A stretch of DNA of 50,340 nucleotides from positions 1 through 50,340 of the IMG/VR virus record IMGVR_UViG_3300045413_000124. One strand, given 5' to 3'. Under the pieces are notes generated by a model that was given only the letters and a program-made list of their open reading frames with translations, searched no databases and had not been told where the DNA came from. Below, one piece after another: positions 39,897 to 48,923 of the stretch. This DNA is from a virus. The position numbers and the translations under genes were made by a program. Position 1 is the first letter of the stretch. Each line of letters starts with the position of its first letter.

Positions 39897-41306
39897 TCAC
39901 ATGAGGTTCTTAACAAGTACGCGACGATAGTAGCGGTTTGCGTTGACCAGAAGTCTGCCTGAACCCTGAGTGGTTCCTTCCGCAAATGGGTTAGCAACAA
40001 TACCGTAGCGGGTCTTGAAGCCAATCTTTGGTTGGAAGGAGTTCTCACCAACGGCACGAACCATTTGGAGAGGAACATATGGGCAATAGAACAGACCAGC
40101 GTCATAAGGAGAAGTGCCCTTATAACCAACAACGTAGTACTGGTTAGCAGCAACGTTTGCTGAATATGGGTCAATGTAGACGCGATACTTACCGTTCAGA
40201 GTACCAGCAAAAGTATTGCCAGTGTCATCAACGTTCAGATTAGCGTTGAGTGCAGGGGTGTAATCGAGAACGCCTGCCATGGTGAGTGCAGAAGCAACGT
40301 CAGCAGAACAAAGGATGACGTTACCCTTCCCTCTACGAGTTCTTTGTGCAATTGCGTTAGCATCACGCTCGATTTGGAAGATCAGACCCTTGAACTTTTC
40401 AACTGACCAACGACCGTTGGAGTCGATGTCTAGGTCAAACTGACCAGCGGTAGCGGTGTTTACAGCAGCACCTTGCTCAGCAACCTTGTAGATGGTTCTG
40501 ATGATTTCGCGGTTGATCTCGGCAAGAATCTCGGTTGAGAGAATATTTGCGAGTTCAGCCTCAGCATTCAGACCATGAATTGCTTTCAGGTCCTGAGCGA
40601 GTTCAAGTGAGTACTCAGCTTTCAGTGCTCTTGACTTAGCGGTAACAGTGACTTTCTCGATTGAGAATGCCATCTGGTTGAACGCATCATTACCTGTATT
40701 CAGGTTTTCTGCGTCACCCGTTGCCATGCCCTGACCTACATCATATCCTGTGGAAGATGCAGTTGAAACTGGGTTGAGAACTGATGGGTTGTTACCTGAC
40801 TGAGCAGTAGTACCCATACCAGCAGCGACGTCGCTGAAACCAGCGGTCTCATCGAATCCTGCATCCTGACCAGAGAATGCGGAATCTGCCTCATCGAAAA
40901 ATGCCTCAGTACCAGACTGAGTATTGTAGCGTGAGCGCATTGCGAAGATAAGTCCAGTAGGACCACTCATTGGTTGAACACCAGCCAGATCATAAGCGAT
41001 CAGGTTTGGCATTGAACGTCTGATGAGTGAAATCAGAACTGGGTCAAAACCTGCAACTGGACCAGTTGCGGTTGCACTGCCACCAAAACCGCCAGAAGCG
41101 CCAGCGGCGTTAGCGGCGTTGGTAGGAACAGCTTCTGCTAAGTATCCAGAACCTGTTTCGAAAGCATGTTGCTCTTTTAAAAATTTTTCTTGGTTTTCCA
41201 GCAGGACAGCGGTGACTGCTCTTCTATGCGAATCTTTGATTTGGTCAAGACCTTGATAGTCTAGAAGAGGTGCCCACTTTTCCTGCAACTGTTCGGAATA
41301 GAACAT
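39897..41306 (-). CDS. gp23: Major capsid protein (T4 gp23)
   Basis: 469 aa (T4 521). HK97-fold shell protein. N-terminal delta domain 1-58 with gp21 cleavage site YLAE|AVPT (after Glu58); then VLISLIRRSMPNLIAYDLAGVQPMSGPTGLIFAM, typical of gp23. C-terminus FKTRYGIVANPF...NRYYRRVLVKNL. Strong ribosome site GGAGACA and strong terminator, fitting high late expression. Confidence 0.97.
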   Translation of the reverse strand: MFYSEQLQEKWAPLLDYQGLDQIKDSHRRAVTAVLLENQEKFLKEQHAFETGSGYLAEAVPTNAANAAGASGGFGGSATATGPVAGFDPVLISLIRRSMPNLIAYDLAGVQPMSGPTGLIFAMRSRYNTQSGTEAFFDEADSAFSGQDAGFDETAGFSDVAAGMGTTAQSGNNPSVLNPVSTASSTGYDVGQGMATGDAENLNTGNDAFNQMAFSIEKVTVTAKSRALKAEYSLELAQDLKAIHGLNAEAELANILSTEILAEINREIIRTIYKVAEQGAAVNTATAGQFDLDIDSNGRWSVEKFKGLIFQIERDANAIAQRTRRGKGNVILCSADVASALTMAGVLDYTPALNANLNVDDTGNTFAGTLNGKYRVYIDPYSANVAANQYYVVGYKGTSPYDAGLFYCPYVPLQMVRAVGENSFQPKIGFKTRYGIVANPFAEGTTQGSGRLLVNANRYYRRVLVKNLM

Positions 41307-41345
41307 TTGCGTGTCTCCTAAATGTTTAGTTTGTTAATGTTAAAT

Positions 41346-42476
41346 TCAGACTTTTTTAGCAACTGTTGAAAGCACTTTCAGGTATGAATTCATATCAGTA
41401 GAGTAAATAATCTCTGCTGGTACTGACTCAACACCCTCAGACAGTGTTTCAGTCTTTGCTGTTGCCGAAGGCACTGTTCTGGTTGGGAAATATGACTCCC
41501 TCAGTGTCTTCATTTTCTCACGATATGCAGTTTCGCTTTCAAACTCTACACTTTCAGCAAGTGAGGCGAGCTTCTCTTTCTGAGTGTCTGCGAGACCCTC
41601 AGAAATTGCTTCAAAGATTCCATCAGCAACCGCCTCTGCGAGACGCTTGTTGAGTGAGATGTTCTTCTGGATTTGCTCGTTGAGTTTTGTTTCCATCTCA
41701 TCAAGTTTGTCTACCATATTATGGAGTACATCATATTTTTCCTCAGGGATTGTTACATAATGTTCTTCAAAAAGACCCTTCATTCCAGCAAGGAATGATT
41801 CGGTCATCTCAGATTTAATGCCATTTTCAATGGCAAGTTGATTCTCAGATACCCATTCATCGGAAACGTATTCCAGATAGGAATCAACACGTTCGATGAG
41901 GGTATCCTTCATCGCTTCAACTTCTTCGATAAGTTGTCTCTCATATCTTGCTTCAAGAGCTTCTCTGATTTCAACAACTTTTGATCTCAGAGCAGCTTCG
42001 AAAATTGTTTTTGCTTTCTCTCTAAACTCCTCGGAGAGTTCTTCACCACCAAGAAGAGCGTTAACATCTTCCTCGACATTAACTTCATCGCTGATCTCGA
42101 TTTCTTCTTCGACCAGATCTTCATCTACTTCTTCTTCAACAACTTCATCAACAATTTCTGGCGATTCTTCAATAACCTCTTCCTCATCTACCTCAGATTC
42201 TTCTTTGTTCATCTTTGGCATTGGGTCAGCAGGTTTTGCGCCCTTGTTTACGATGTCCTTGACGGTTTTGAGTGAAGGTTCTCTCAATTTTGCAGAATCA
42301 TCATCTGGCTTATAATTCTCAGGTGTTGGGCCGCCGAGATCTTCGACGCTACCTAACTGAGAACCATCATTTTGCAGTTTTGGCATGGAATCACCAGCTT
42401 TCGCGCCAGCATTTACTGATGTTTTTGATTGCTTGCCCACTGCTGTCTCCATCTCTTGTAAGTTACCACCAGACAT
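41346..42476 (-). CDS. gp22: Prohead core scaffold (T4 gp22)
   Basis: 376 aa (T4 269, longer here). Very acidic helical scaffold removed by gp21. The extra N-terminal 110 residues are Gly/Ser/Pro/Lys-rich with two repeats (GAKAGDSMPKLQNDGS.. and GAKPADPMPKMNKEES..). Then Glu/Val-rich (EEVIEESPEIVDEVVEEEV) and a coiled coil. Positions between gp21 and gp23 settle the call. Confidence 0.9.
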   Translation of the reverse strand: MSGGNLQEMETAVGKQSKTSVNAGAKAGDSMPKLQNDGSQLGSVEDLGGPTPENYKPDDDSAKLREPSLKTVKDIVNKGAKPADPMPKMNKEESEVDEEEVIEESPEIVDEVVEEEVDEDLVEEEIEISDEVNVEEDVNALLGGEELSEEFREKAKTIFEAALRSKVVEIREALEARYERQLIEEVEAMKDTLIERVDSYLEYVSDEWVSENQLAIENGIKSEMTESFLAGMKGLFEEHYVTIPEEKYDVLHNMVDKLDEMETKLNEQIQKNISLNKRLAEAVADGIFEAISEGLADTQKEKLASLAESVEFESETAYREKMKTLRESYFPTRTVPSATAKTETLSEGVESVPAEIIYSTDMNSYLKVLSTVAKKV

Positions 42477-42512
42477 TTGAAACTCTCCGATTTACCTGTT
42501 TATAACTATATT

Positions 42513-42520
42513 TATTTATA
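42513..42520 (-). promoter_or_regulatory. Late promoter TATAAATA for gp22
   Basis: Exact T4 late consensus on the minus strand, 37 nt before the gp22 ATG, in the gap after gp21. Confidence 0.8.
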
Positions 42521-42522
42521 AA

Positions 42523-43173
42523 TTAAAGATTTGCGAGAAAATCGTTGAAAAGATCCAACTTTTTCTCATCTAATTGTTTTTGTGCAACCAAGGTATTTAT
42601 TGTGTTTTTCGTTGATACCATTCTCTTTTCGCGGAGAATGCCACCATCCCAAACCCATTCTTTACCTTCCATAATGCCTTCAATAAAAGCATCTGGGGCA
42701 GATGGATCTGCAACAATATCTGCTGCTGTTGCTAACATAAAGTCATCAGAAACAATATTAACTCCCTCTCTATTGACAGAAAGAGAACCAATTCCTCGGG
42801 AAGAAACACCAAGTTTTACTCCTTCCGAAAGAAGTGACTCTGCAATTTTTCCCATTGGAGTTGATAAAATTTTTGCCTTACCAATATAATTACTTCCACT
42901 TTCTCTAAGGGAAACAATTTTATGAGAAACTCTATCTAGATTAACAGTTGGTCCATCTGGATGACCAAGTTCACCAAGAGCTCTTCCTTTTTCAATATAA
43001 GTTTCGTTGTATCTACCAACTTCACGGCGGAGCGTTTCCATTGGATACATACGTCCATTACGGTTTTTAATATCACCTTGAAGGAATACACCTTCTATGT
43101 AAAGTGATTTTTTACCGTTACGGGATTCTACGATAACTTCTACGTTTTCGATTTCTTCTCTGATGAGTTTCAT
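42523..43173 (-). CDS. gp21: Prohead protease (T4 gp21)
   Basis: 216 aa (T4 212). Serine protease of the herpes-assemblin fold; processes capsid and core proteins at L/I-x-E sites. Catalytic His in ALGELGHPDGP and Ser in GVSSRG, with RNGRMYP near the N-terminus. Starts 1 nt after the preceding gene stop. Confidence 0.95.
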   Translation of the reverse strand: MKLIREEIENVEVIVESRNGKKSLYIEGVFLQGDIKNRNGRMYPMETLRREVGRYNETYIEKGRALGELGHPDGPTVNLDRVSHKIVSLRESGSNYIGKAKILSTPMGKIAESLLSEGVKLGVSSRGIGSLSVNREGVNIVSDDFMLATAADIVADPSAPDAFIEGIMEGKEWVWDGGILREKRMVSTKNTINTLVAQKQLDEKKLDLFNDFLANL

Positions 43174-43174
43174 T

Positions 43175-43726
43175 TTAGGCTTGTCCTGAAATTTGAACTT
43201 GGTGAATGTAAAGAACTCCTGTTCCAGAAGCAGTTCTTGCTGCTACTTTAATGGACTTTCTTGCAACGCAATCTTTATCAGTAAACGCCGCAGTAACAGC
43301 ACTTGAATCGTGATCAACAGTAATTCTTGTTGAATAAAACCCACCAACATTAGAAGTAGTATTCACCGAAATTACACCTTTATGTGTAAAATTAAAATCA
43401 CTCTGAGTTCCACCAGTTAAAGATAAGTAATCTCCAACATCAAATGGTGATCCAGTCCCCTCAGGAAAATGTAAAATAGTTGTTGCACCAGTAGTAATAC
43501 CAACAACTCTTTGAGAAGCTGGTGACAGTGCCAGAGTTTCAGAAGATCCTGCTGGAATAAAAAAGTCAATAACATCTGCTGTTGGTTCAGTTCCAATTGC
43601 AACATTTGCACCAGAAGTTACAGCAGTTAATCTGAGAGTATCAGATTGAACGGAAATTGCGGTAGACTTTGCGCTTGTTACTGTTATTGCAAATGATGTG
43701 CCAATACCTACTGGTTTAAGTGCCAT
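43175..43726 (-). CDS. Beta-rich head-region protein
   Basis: 183 aa, Thr/Ser/Val/Gly-rich (TVTSAKSTAISVQSDTLRLTAVTSGANV), MALKPVGIG start, no long helices; similar in style to the gene at 8230. In T4 this place holds gp68 (core), but the composition is not core-like; a decoration or structural protein is more plausible. Late box GATAAATA upstream. Confidence 0.75.
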   Translation of the reverse strand: MALKPVGIGTSFAITVTSAKSTAISVQSDTLRLTAVTSGANVAIGTEPTADVIDFFIPAGSSETLALSPASQRVVGITTGATTILHFPEGTGSPFDVGDYLSLTGGTQSDFNFTHKGVISVNTTSNVGGFYSTRITVDHDSSAVTAAFTDKDCVARKSIKVAARTASGTGVLYIHQVQISGQA

Positions 43727-43751
43727 TATTCTTTGTACTCAAATATATTAT

Positions 43752-43759
43752 CTATTTAT
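43752..43759 (-). promoter_or_regulatory. Late promoter GATAAATA
   Basis: Minus-strand GATAAATA overlapping the last codon and stop of the gp67-like gene, about 25 nt before the 183-aa gene ATG. Confidence 0.6.
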
Positions 43760-43920
43760 CCTTCTGTGTCTTCTGCATCAAACTCAAACATTTTAGTGGC
43801 AACCTCTGGTTTGAGTGCTTCGATTTTATCTGCGCTCTTTGCAAATAAAACGTCCTTAATATAGTCACTAATTTGTGATGGACTTTCGTCCGCAATAATT
43901 AAATTCATTAAATCATCCAT
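43756..43920 (-). CDS. gp67: Prohead core protein gp67-like
   Basis: 54 aa: MDDLMNLIIADESPSQISDY..., then IKDVLFAKSADKIEALKPEVA and an acidic end. Position directly after the portal gene and the LIxxI...AxKxxEALKPxVA pattern match T4 gp67 loosely (T4 80 aa). Below common ORF size limits. Core assembly role by homology. Confidence 0.75.
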   Translation of the reverse strand: MDDLMNLIIADESPSQISDYIKDVLFAKSADKIEALKPEVATKMFEFDAEDTEG

Positions 43921-43947
43921 TGTGTTGCTCTAAGTTTTCGTTTTTAT

Positions 43948-45621
43948 TTATATCTTGCCACCTTTCGGCATTTCAACTTGCTTTCCGCTGGCTTCTGTTG
44001 CAGAACCATCCATTTCTGGTTCCATCACAGGTGCTCCAAGATCTCCAAGTGGAGCACCTGTTGCAGGATCAACTGGTGCATTAGGATCTGGAAGAATACC
44101 ATCTTTGATTTCTTTCTTAATTAATTGATCCTGCTCAATAATTTGTTGATCAGTTTGTCTGAGAATTTGACGGCGAACATAATCTTGGGAATAATATTTG
44201 CCGACATATGGTTCAGCAGTTGCGACAAGATTAAGTCTCTCAGTCATCAACTCTGCTTCTTTTAGTTCAGCAAAATGATTATCATATAAGAAGTCATATT
44301 GTACATGTTCTTGCATCAAATCCCAATCTTCGGGAGTTACAATATTTTTTAAGATTAGTTGAGTTTTCAGCATGTCATTAAACATTGCAGAAAACCTTTT
44401 TCTTAGTCTTCCAACAAACTTACTAAATTTGACTTCATCTCTTAAAATTTCTGATGATCGACCAAGATTAAATCCACCTTCTCCACCAATTCTAGATGTG
44501 GGAACATTCAATGATCTATAAAGCTTTTCTTGAAAATACTTAATATCGGTAATTTCTCCAAGATTTTGACCACCAGGAAGAGTTGAAATTTCTGTTCCTC
44601 TACCACCTTCACGACGAGGAAGCCAAAAGTCTTCCATCATACTCATGAACTTTTTGTCGTCACGCATTTCTCCTGTATTCGCATCATAAACAAGTTTATT
44701 GCGATAACGCATCATAACATCCCGAAGATATTGTTCTGCTTTAATTTTAGGAAGATTGCCAACGTCAATATAGAAAATACGACGTTCTGGTGCTCTTGAT
44801 AATCTATAAATGACCAAAGAATCTTCAATCATTCTAAGTTGATTGAGTGCTTTAATGGCTTTATGTAAGTAAGAAAGAACCAAACCTTTATTTCTATCTA
44901 CAAGTCCAGACGTGCAATATGTAATTGAATCTTTTGTAATAGTAATATTTTTTTGTGGTCCATTGTAAAGAGTATTGCTAACAGAAGCAATTGGATCTGG
45001 TGTATAAATGAAAAATTCATCAATATCAGGAAACTCATATTTTAAAGGAGAATCTGGATGACTTGCCATCAAAATAGGAGTATTTGATTGAACAGTAGCA
45101 TTCTTCTTTAATTTTCTTACATAACGCATTTTCATTGCGTCAATGTATCTGAGTTCTTTAATTCCTTCCTGAGGGTTTTTTAAATCAATAACTTTATGAT
45201 AAAAAAGTTTACCATCGACATACCAGTTTCGATAGATTTCATGCGCCTTTCTATCAAAATCTAAAAGTTCTAGAATATATTTAAATTCTTCTCTGATTTT
45301 TCTTTTTATGCCATCACTAGCTTTTAAATTTGATAATTCTATTTGAATAGGACTATCATTTGTATCTGATACGATTGCTTCATTTACGATATCTTCAATA
45401 GCACTATCGACTTCTGGATGGAGCGCCATTTCGCGGTATCTTCTTAGAAGATCATTCTCATTTTTATAAACTCCTTCAAGATCTAAGTAAGAACCATAAA
45501 ATCCAGCTCCCGATGTCGCATAATAGTCAACCCCGTCCGCATCATTTTGCGGAACGGGGGACTGTATATTTTTGGATGACTTGTTATCATCCTCAATTGA
45601 AAAACCAAATAATCTAGCCAT
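43948..45621 (-). CDS. gp20: Portal protein (T4 gp20)
   Basis: 557 aa (T4 524). Dodecameric head vertex for DNA entry. Typical features: VDSAIEDIVNEAIV, RNWYVDGKLFYHKVID, RAPERRIFYIDVGNLPK, DFWLPRREGGRGTEISTLPGGQNLGEI, GRSSEILRDEVKFSKFV. The C-terminal tail is Pro/Gly-rich. Late box upstream at 45652-45659. Confidence 0.97.
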   Translation of the reverse strand: MARLFGFSIEDDNKSSKNIQSPVPQNDADGVDYYATSGAGFYGSYLDLEGVYKNENDLLRRYREMALHPEVDSAIEDIVNEAIVSDTNDSPIQIELSNLKASDGIKRKIREEFKYILELLDFDRKAHEIYRNWYVDGKLFYHKVIDLKNPQEGIKELRYIDAMKMRYVRKLKKNATVQSNTPILMASHPDSPLKYEFPDIDEFFIYTPDPIASVSNTLYNGPQKNITITKDSITYCTSGLVDRNKGLVLSYLHKAIKALNQLRMIEDSLVIYRLSRAPERRIFYIDVGNLPKIKAEQYLRDVMMRYRNKLVYDANTGEMRDDKKFMSMMEDFWLPRREGGRGTEISTLPGGQNLGEITDIKYFQEKLYRSLNVPTSRIGGEGGFNLGRSSEILRDEVKFSKFVGRLRKRFSAMFNDMLKTQLILKNIVTPEDWDLMQEHVQYDFLYDNHFAELKEAELMTERLNLVATAEPYVGKYYSQDYVRRQILRQTDQQIIEQDQLIKKEIKDGILPDPNAPVDPATGAPLGDLGAPVMEPEMDGSATEASGKQVEMPKGGKI

Positions 45622-45651
45622 TTATAGAACCGAACAGTATTCTTACTGCTC

Positions 45652-45659
45652 TATTTATC
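45652..45659 (-). promoter_or_regulatory. Late promoter GATAAATA for gp20
   Basis: Minus-strand GATAAATA in the 46-nt gp19-gp20 gap, about 30 nt before the portal ATG. Confidence 0.65.
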
Positions 45660-45667
45660 CAATTAGA

Positions 45668-46321
45668 TCAGGCGACCACATCATTAGCAAGATCAGTTGG
45701 TGTTCCTGCTGTCCAGTACTGAACTTGGAACTCAACTGTGAACTCTTCGATTGTATCACCAGTATCGTAGGAAAGATCAATCTGCGATACGTTGGTTGGG
45801 AAGATATCGTAGAAGCGATATGATCTCAGTTTTGGAGAAGCAACGTTTCCCCCAGCGCCAGCAGCATCCGAACCATCAGTGGTGGTTGAGAATCTTCCAG
45901 CGTTGTAACCACGACCCAACTGATAAACATATGCATCAGTCATGTATGAAGATGGATTTGTTGCACCAGAAGCGTTGTCAAGTTTGCTGATTGCATTCAT
46001 CCATGCTTCAAACTGAGTTCTGAGAAGGAAATCTTCATCATTGATAACTGTAACGGTCCAAGTATCAAAAGTACGATCTCCTGCAACTTTCAGAATACGA
46101 CCTCTGAAAGGAACATCGATAGGAGCAATGTTTGATGCTGGGAGAGCAGCTGCTTTGCAAAGAAATCTAAATGTTTCTTGTTCAGTCGATCCCCAGGTTG
46201 CACCATTTTCAGAACTAAGTGCTGCGGTGGGGAAAGTAGGGATGTCAACTTCGAATAAATTAGGACGAGCGCCACCCCCTTGAAGTCTTGATTTGAAGTT
46301 TGAGATTGTTCTGAGAGCCAT
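45668..46321 (-). CDS. gp19: Tail tube protein (T4 gp19)
   Basis: 217 aa (T4 163, longer as in cyanophages). Inner tail tube. MALRTISNFKSRLQGGGARPNLFEVDIPTFP start, FRGRILKVAGDRTFDTWTVTVINDEDF core, and VEFQVQYW at the end. GGAGGAACC ribosome site. Confidence 0.93.
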   Translation of the reverse strand: MALRTISNFKSRLQGGGARPNLFEVDIPTFPTAALSSENGATWGSTEQETFRFLCKAAALPASNIAPIDVPFRGRILKVAGDRTFDTWTVTVINDEDFLLRTQFEAWMNAISKLDNASGATNPSSYMTDAYVYQLGRGYNAGRFSTTTDGSDAAGAGGNVASPKLRSYRFYDIFPTNVSQIDLSYDTGDTIEEFTVEFQVQYWTAGTPTDLANDVVA

Positions 46322-46361
46322 TTTTAGGTTCCTCCGTAGTTGGTTTTATTTGTTAATTGTC

Positions 46362-48584
46362 TCAGACGCGACCAGCGACTTCATTGAAGCTGACGCCAGT
46401 TCTTGTTGCTATGAAAGTCAATTCAACGAAGTTGATAGACTTGGTTGGCTTCAAGAAAATGTCTGCACGGAACTCATTATTGTCAATGATGTCGGGGGTG
46501 TTATTCGTCTCATCACAAATAACCAGGAAGTCATAAAGACCTCTCTTCGATTGAATATCTCTAAGGAATGGTTCGACAATGTTGACGAAGTTTGCTCTTG
46601 TGATTTCGTCGTTGAATTCAAAGAGTTGAGCATCTGCTGCTCTTTGAAGTGCTTGCTCAACATAGAGGAACAGGCGACGAACGTTAATTCTATCAAATGC
46701 TGATGCATAACCTAGACCAGTCTTATCACCAAAGAGTAGAACTCCAATACCTGGCTTGTTCAGAACTGGGTTAATTCTTCTTGGATACAGAAGATCTCTT
46801 TGTGCCTTAGTTGGGTTGTATGCAAGTTTAACCGCATTCAACAGAACTCCTCTTTGTTGACCAGCAGGCGAGAACCATGGGAATGAATCTCTTGTGGTTC
46901 TTGCCATCAATCCAGCGATGTCACCATTACATGGAATGTAACGGAACTCATCATTGAATCTGTCATACACGTACTTGTATCCAGAATCAAAGACTGCGTA
47001 TGAAGAAGATGTAATTGCAGAGAAGAAGTCAATTACATTATCAGTTTGTGTATCTGCATTTGTAATATTAACAACAGATGTTCTATATGGCGAGATAACT
47101 GCAATACAATCTTTTCTAGTATCAGCAACCGCAATTAGTTTATTTGCTTTTGCCTGGGATTCCTCTTTTGTTCCAAGTCCAGGACCCATGATAAGGAAGT
47201 CAATATCAACTTCACTATCATCGAGGAACTTATCATAAGCAGTTGAAAGTTTTCCGAGAGTTGCAGTTAATGCTCCTGTCGAAGTTAGACTTTCTGTACC
47301 TGAGTAGTTCTTACCACCCACGAGTGAATAAGTAACGTTTCCTACTGAGGAGAATGTAATGCTTTGTGCGTTTTGACCCCAAGTTCCAACAGCTACTGTA
47401 TATGGAGTAAAGTTGGTGGAGAATCCTGTTGCAGCAGGGATAGTTCCGTGGAATGCGTCAACTGCACTTGAAGGGTTATTTCCTGCAAAGACGTATGCAG
47501 AATTTTCTGCAAGATAGTTCTTGTAGTAAGTTCTCTGTGGAGAATTTACGCTAGAAATAGCATCTTTTGCTTTTGATAAGAAGAGGTGCTTTTCAAGAAG
47601 TGTTGCTTGATTTCCTGTGATGGAACCATTATCGTCTACAACGACAACGTGAACTGCATCGTTCTTTCCGTTTCTATCTAATGAGTATGCGTTTGATACT
47701 GGTTTTGGTGCAATCGTTTTCCAGTAAACCGTTGCATTAGAAAGACCAAGAGTTTGTTGATCATACCAATCAACCGCAGTTTGAACTGAAAGAACTCCAA
47801 CTCCCTTTCCAGTTCCCCCATCAGTTCCAACACCCGATGAATTCATAAATGTAAGAGTTTTTCCAACAACATATGCGGAAGTTTCATTTCCTTCTGCATA
47901 AGTAATTTGAGTTTCTGTTCCTGCGGTAGAAACTCTACTTATAATCTTAATATCAATTGTGCTATTGCTATTGGTCGAATCAGTAGATACACCAGTAACA
48001 ATTGCTTTTACATATCCGCTGAACACACTGGTTGAACCACCACCAGCCAATACAGTTGAAATTCCAACAGTAACACCAAAACCAATTCTTGCACCAATTG
48101 CGCCCAAATTGGTTGTTGCAATACCAACTCTTTGATCTGCAAGATCGTCAATCTGACAAACTTTTAGACCATTTGCCCAAGAACCTGGATCCTTAGCAGC
48201 ATATACGAAGTTAGTGGCTTCTGAATAATTTTCAGAGTAATCATCGTAACTCTTGATTTTCAGAGTAGTTGTAGATGCGATACCAACGCCAGCATTTGCG
48301 TTTTTGAGATCGTCATCGTCTGTACGAACGACTCTCAGATTGCCACCATACGCAAGATATGATGATGCACTCATCCAATATTCGTAGTGTGAATCCGTGC
48401 TGTATGGTTCACCAAAAGTATCGAGAAGATCTGCTTCGTTTTCGATAAGAGTAGGAACCTCTATTGGACCTCTCTCAAAAGGAGCTGCAATACCACCAGT
48501 AGTAGGATTTACATTATCAGCTCTCCCTACTGTTAAATCAACCTCTCTAATTCTTACACCAGGAGACAATTGTGGAGTAGCCAT
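46362..48584 (-). CDS. gp18: Tail sheath protein (T4 gp18)
   Basis: 740 aa (T4 659). Contractile sheath. LSPGVRIREVDLT start, VRTDDDDLKNANAG, FPWFSPAGQQRGVLLNAVKLAYNPTKAQRDLLYPRRINPV, and C-terminal RRLFLYVEQALQRAA..FVELTFIATRTGVSF, all typical. Middle residues about 170-430 are Ser/Thr/Gly-rich surface insertions. Confidence 0.97.
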   Translation of the reverse strand: MATPQLSPGVRIREVDLTVGRADNVNPTTGGIAAPFERGPIEVPTLIENEADLLDTFGEPYSTDSHYEYWMSASSYLAYGGNLRVVRTDDDDLKNANAGVGIASTTTLKIKSYDDYSENYSEATNFVYAAKDPGSWANGLKVCQIDDLADQRVGIATTNLGAIGARIGFGVTVGISTVLAGGGSTSVFSGYVKAIVTGVSTDSTNSNSTIDIKIISRVSTAGTETQITYAEGNETSAYVVGKTLTFMNSSGVGTDGGTGKGVGVLSVQTAVDWYDQQTLGLSNATVYWKTIAPKPVSNAYSLDRNGKNDAVHVVVVDDNGSITGNQATLLEKHLFLSKAKDAISSVNSPQRTYYKNYLAENSAYVFAGNNPSSAVDAFHGTIPAATGFSTNFTPYTVAVGTWGQNAQSITFSSVGNVTYSLVGGKNYSGTESLTSTGALTATLGKLSTAYDKFLDDSEVDIDFLIMGPGLGTKEESQAKANKLIAVADTRKDCIAVISPYRTSVVNITNADTQTDNVIDFFSAITSSSYAVFDSGYKYVYDRFNDEFRYIPCNGDIAGLMARTTRDSFPWFSPAGQQRGVLLNAVKLAYNPTKAQRDLLYPRRINPVLNKPGIGVLLFGDKTGLGYASAFDRINVRRLFLYVEQALQRAADAQLFEFNDEITRANFVNIVEPFLRDIQSKRGLYDFLVICDETNNTPDIIDNNEFRADIFLKPTKSINFVELTFIATRTGVSFNEVAGRV

Positions 48585-48620
48585 TCGTTTTTTCTCCGAG
48601 ACCTTAAAATTAACTAAAAC

Positions 48621-48628
48621 TATTTATT
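48621..48628 (-). promoter_or_regulatory. Late promoter AATAAATA for gp18
   Basis: Minus-strand AATAAATA in the 80-nt gap, 37 nt before the sheath ATG; GGAGAAAA ribosome site follows. Confidence 0.65.
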
Positions 48629-48665
48629 ATTTCCTCTTTTTCACAGGGGAAATCCTGGGTGAACA

Positions 48666-48923
48666 CTACCAATCTGGATATTCCCATTCACTGTTTAGTT
48701 TTTTCTTAGGTCTCTTTAATTTTTTTCTAGATTTTGTGACTCTTTCAACTGTACACAACTTACATTCATAAGAATAAGAAGAAGCAACTGCACCTCTGTC
48801 TTTATGAGTTCTATAAAATCCATCTGTTAAACTTTTAATTTCTCCACATATTCTACACTTTCGTTCATTAAGTAATAGATGTCCAAATTTAAATTGATCA
48901 TCTAATTCTAATTCTAGTTCCAT
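48666..48923 (-). CDS. Small Zn-ribbon protein between terminase and sheath
   Basis: 85 aa. C23-x2-C26 and C54-x2-C57 (KCRICGEIKSLTDGFY ... YECKLCTVERV) form a treble-clef/zinc-ribbon pattern, followed by a basic helix (KSRKKLKRPKKKLN). Resembles the N-terminal zinc ribbon seen in HNH nucleases but has no HNH motif. Begins directly after the gp17 stop. Probably nucleic-acid binding. Confidence 0.77.
   Translation of the reverse strand: MELELELDDQFKFGHLLLNERKCRICGEIKSLTDGFYRTHKDRGAVASSYSYECKLCTVERVTKSRKKLKRPKKKLNSEWEYPDW

Noticed and set aside
48666-48923. HNH endonuclease call for the Zn-ribbon protein
   Set aside because: The two CxxC pairs are present but no H-N-H catalytic residues follow; only the zinc ribbon is supported.
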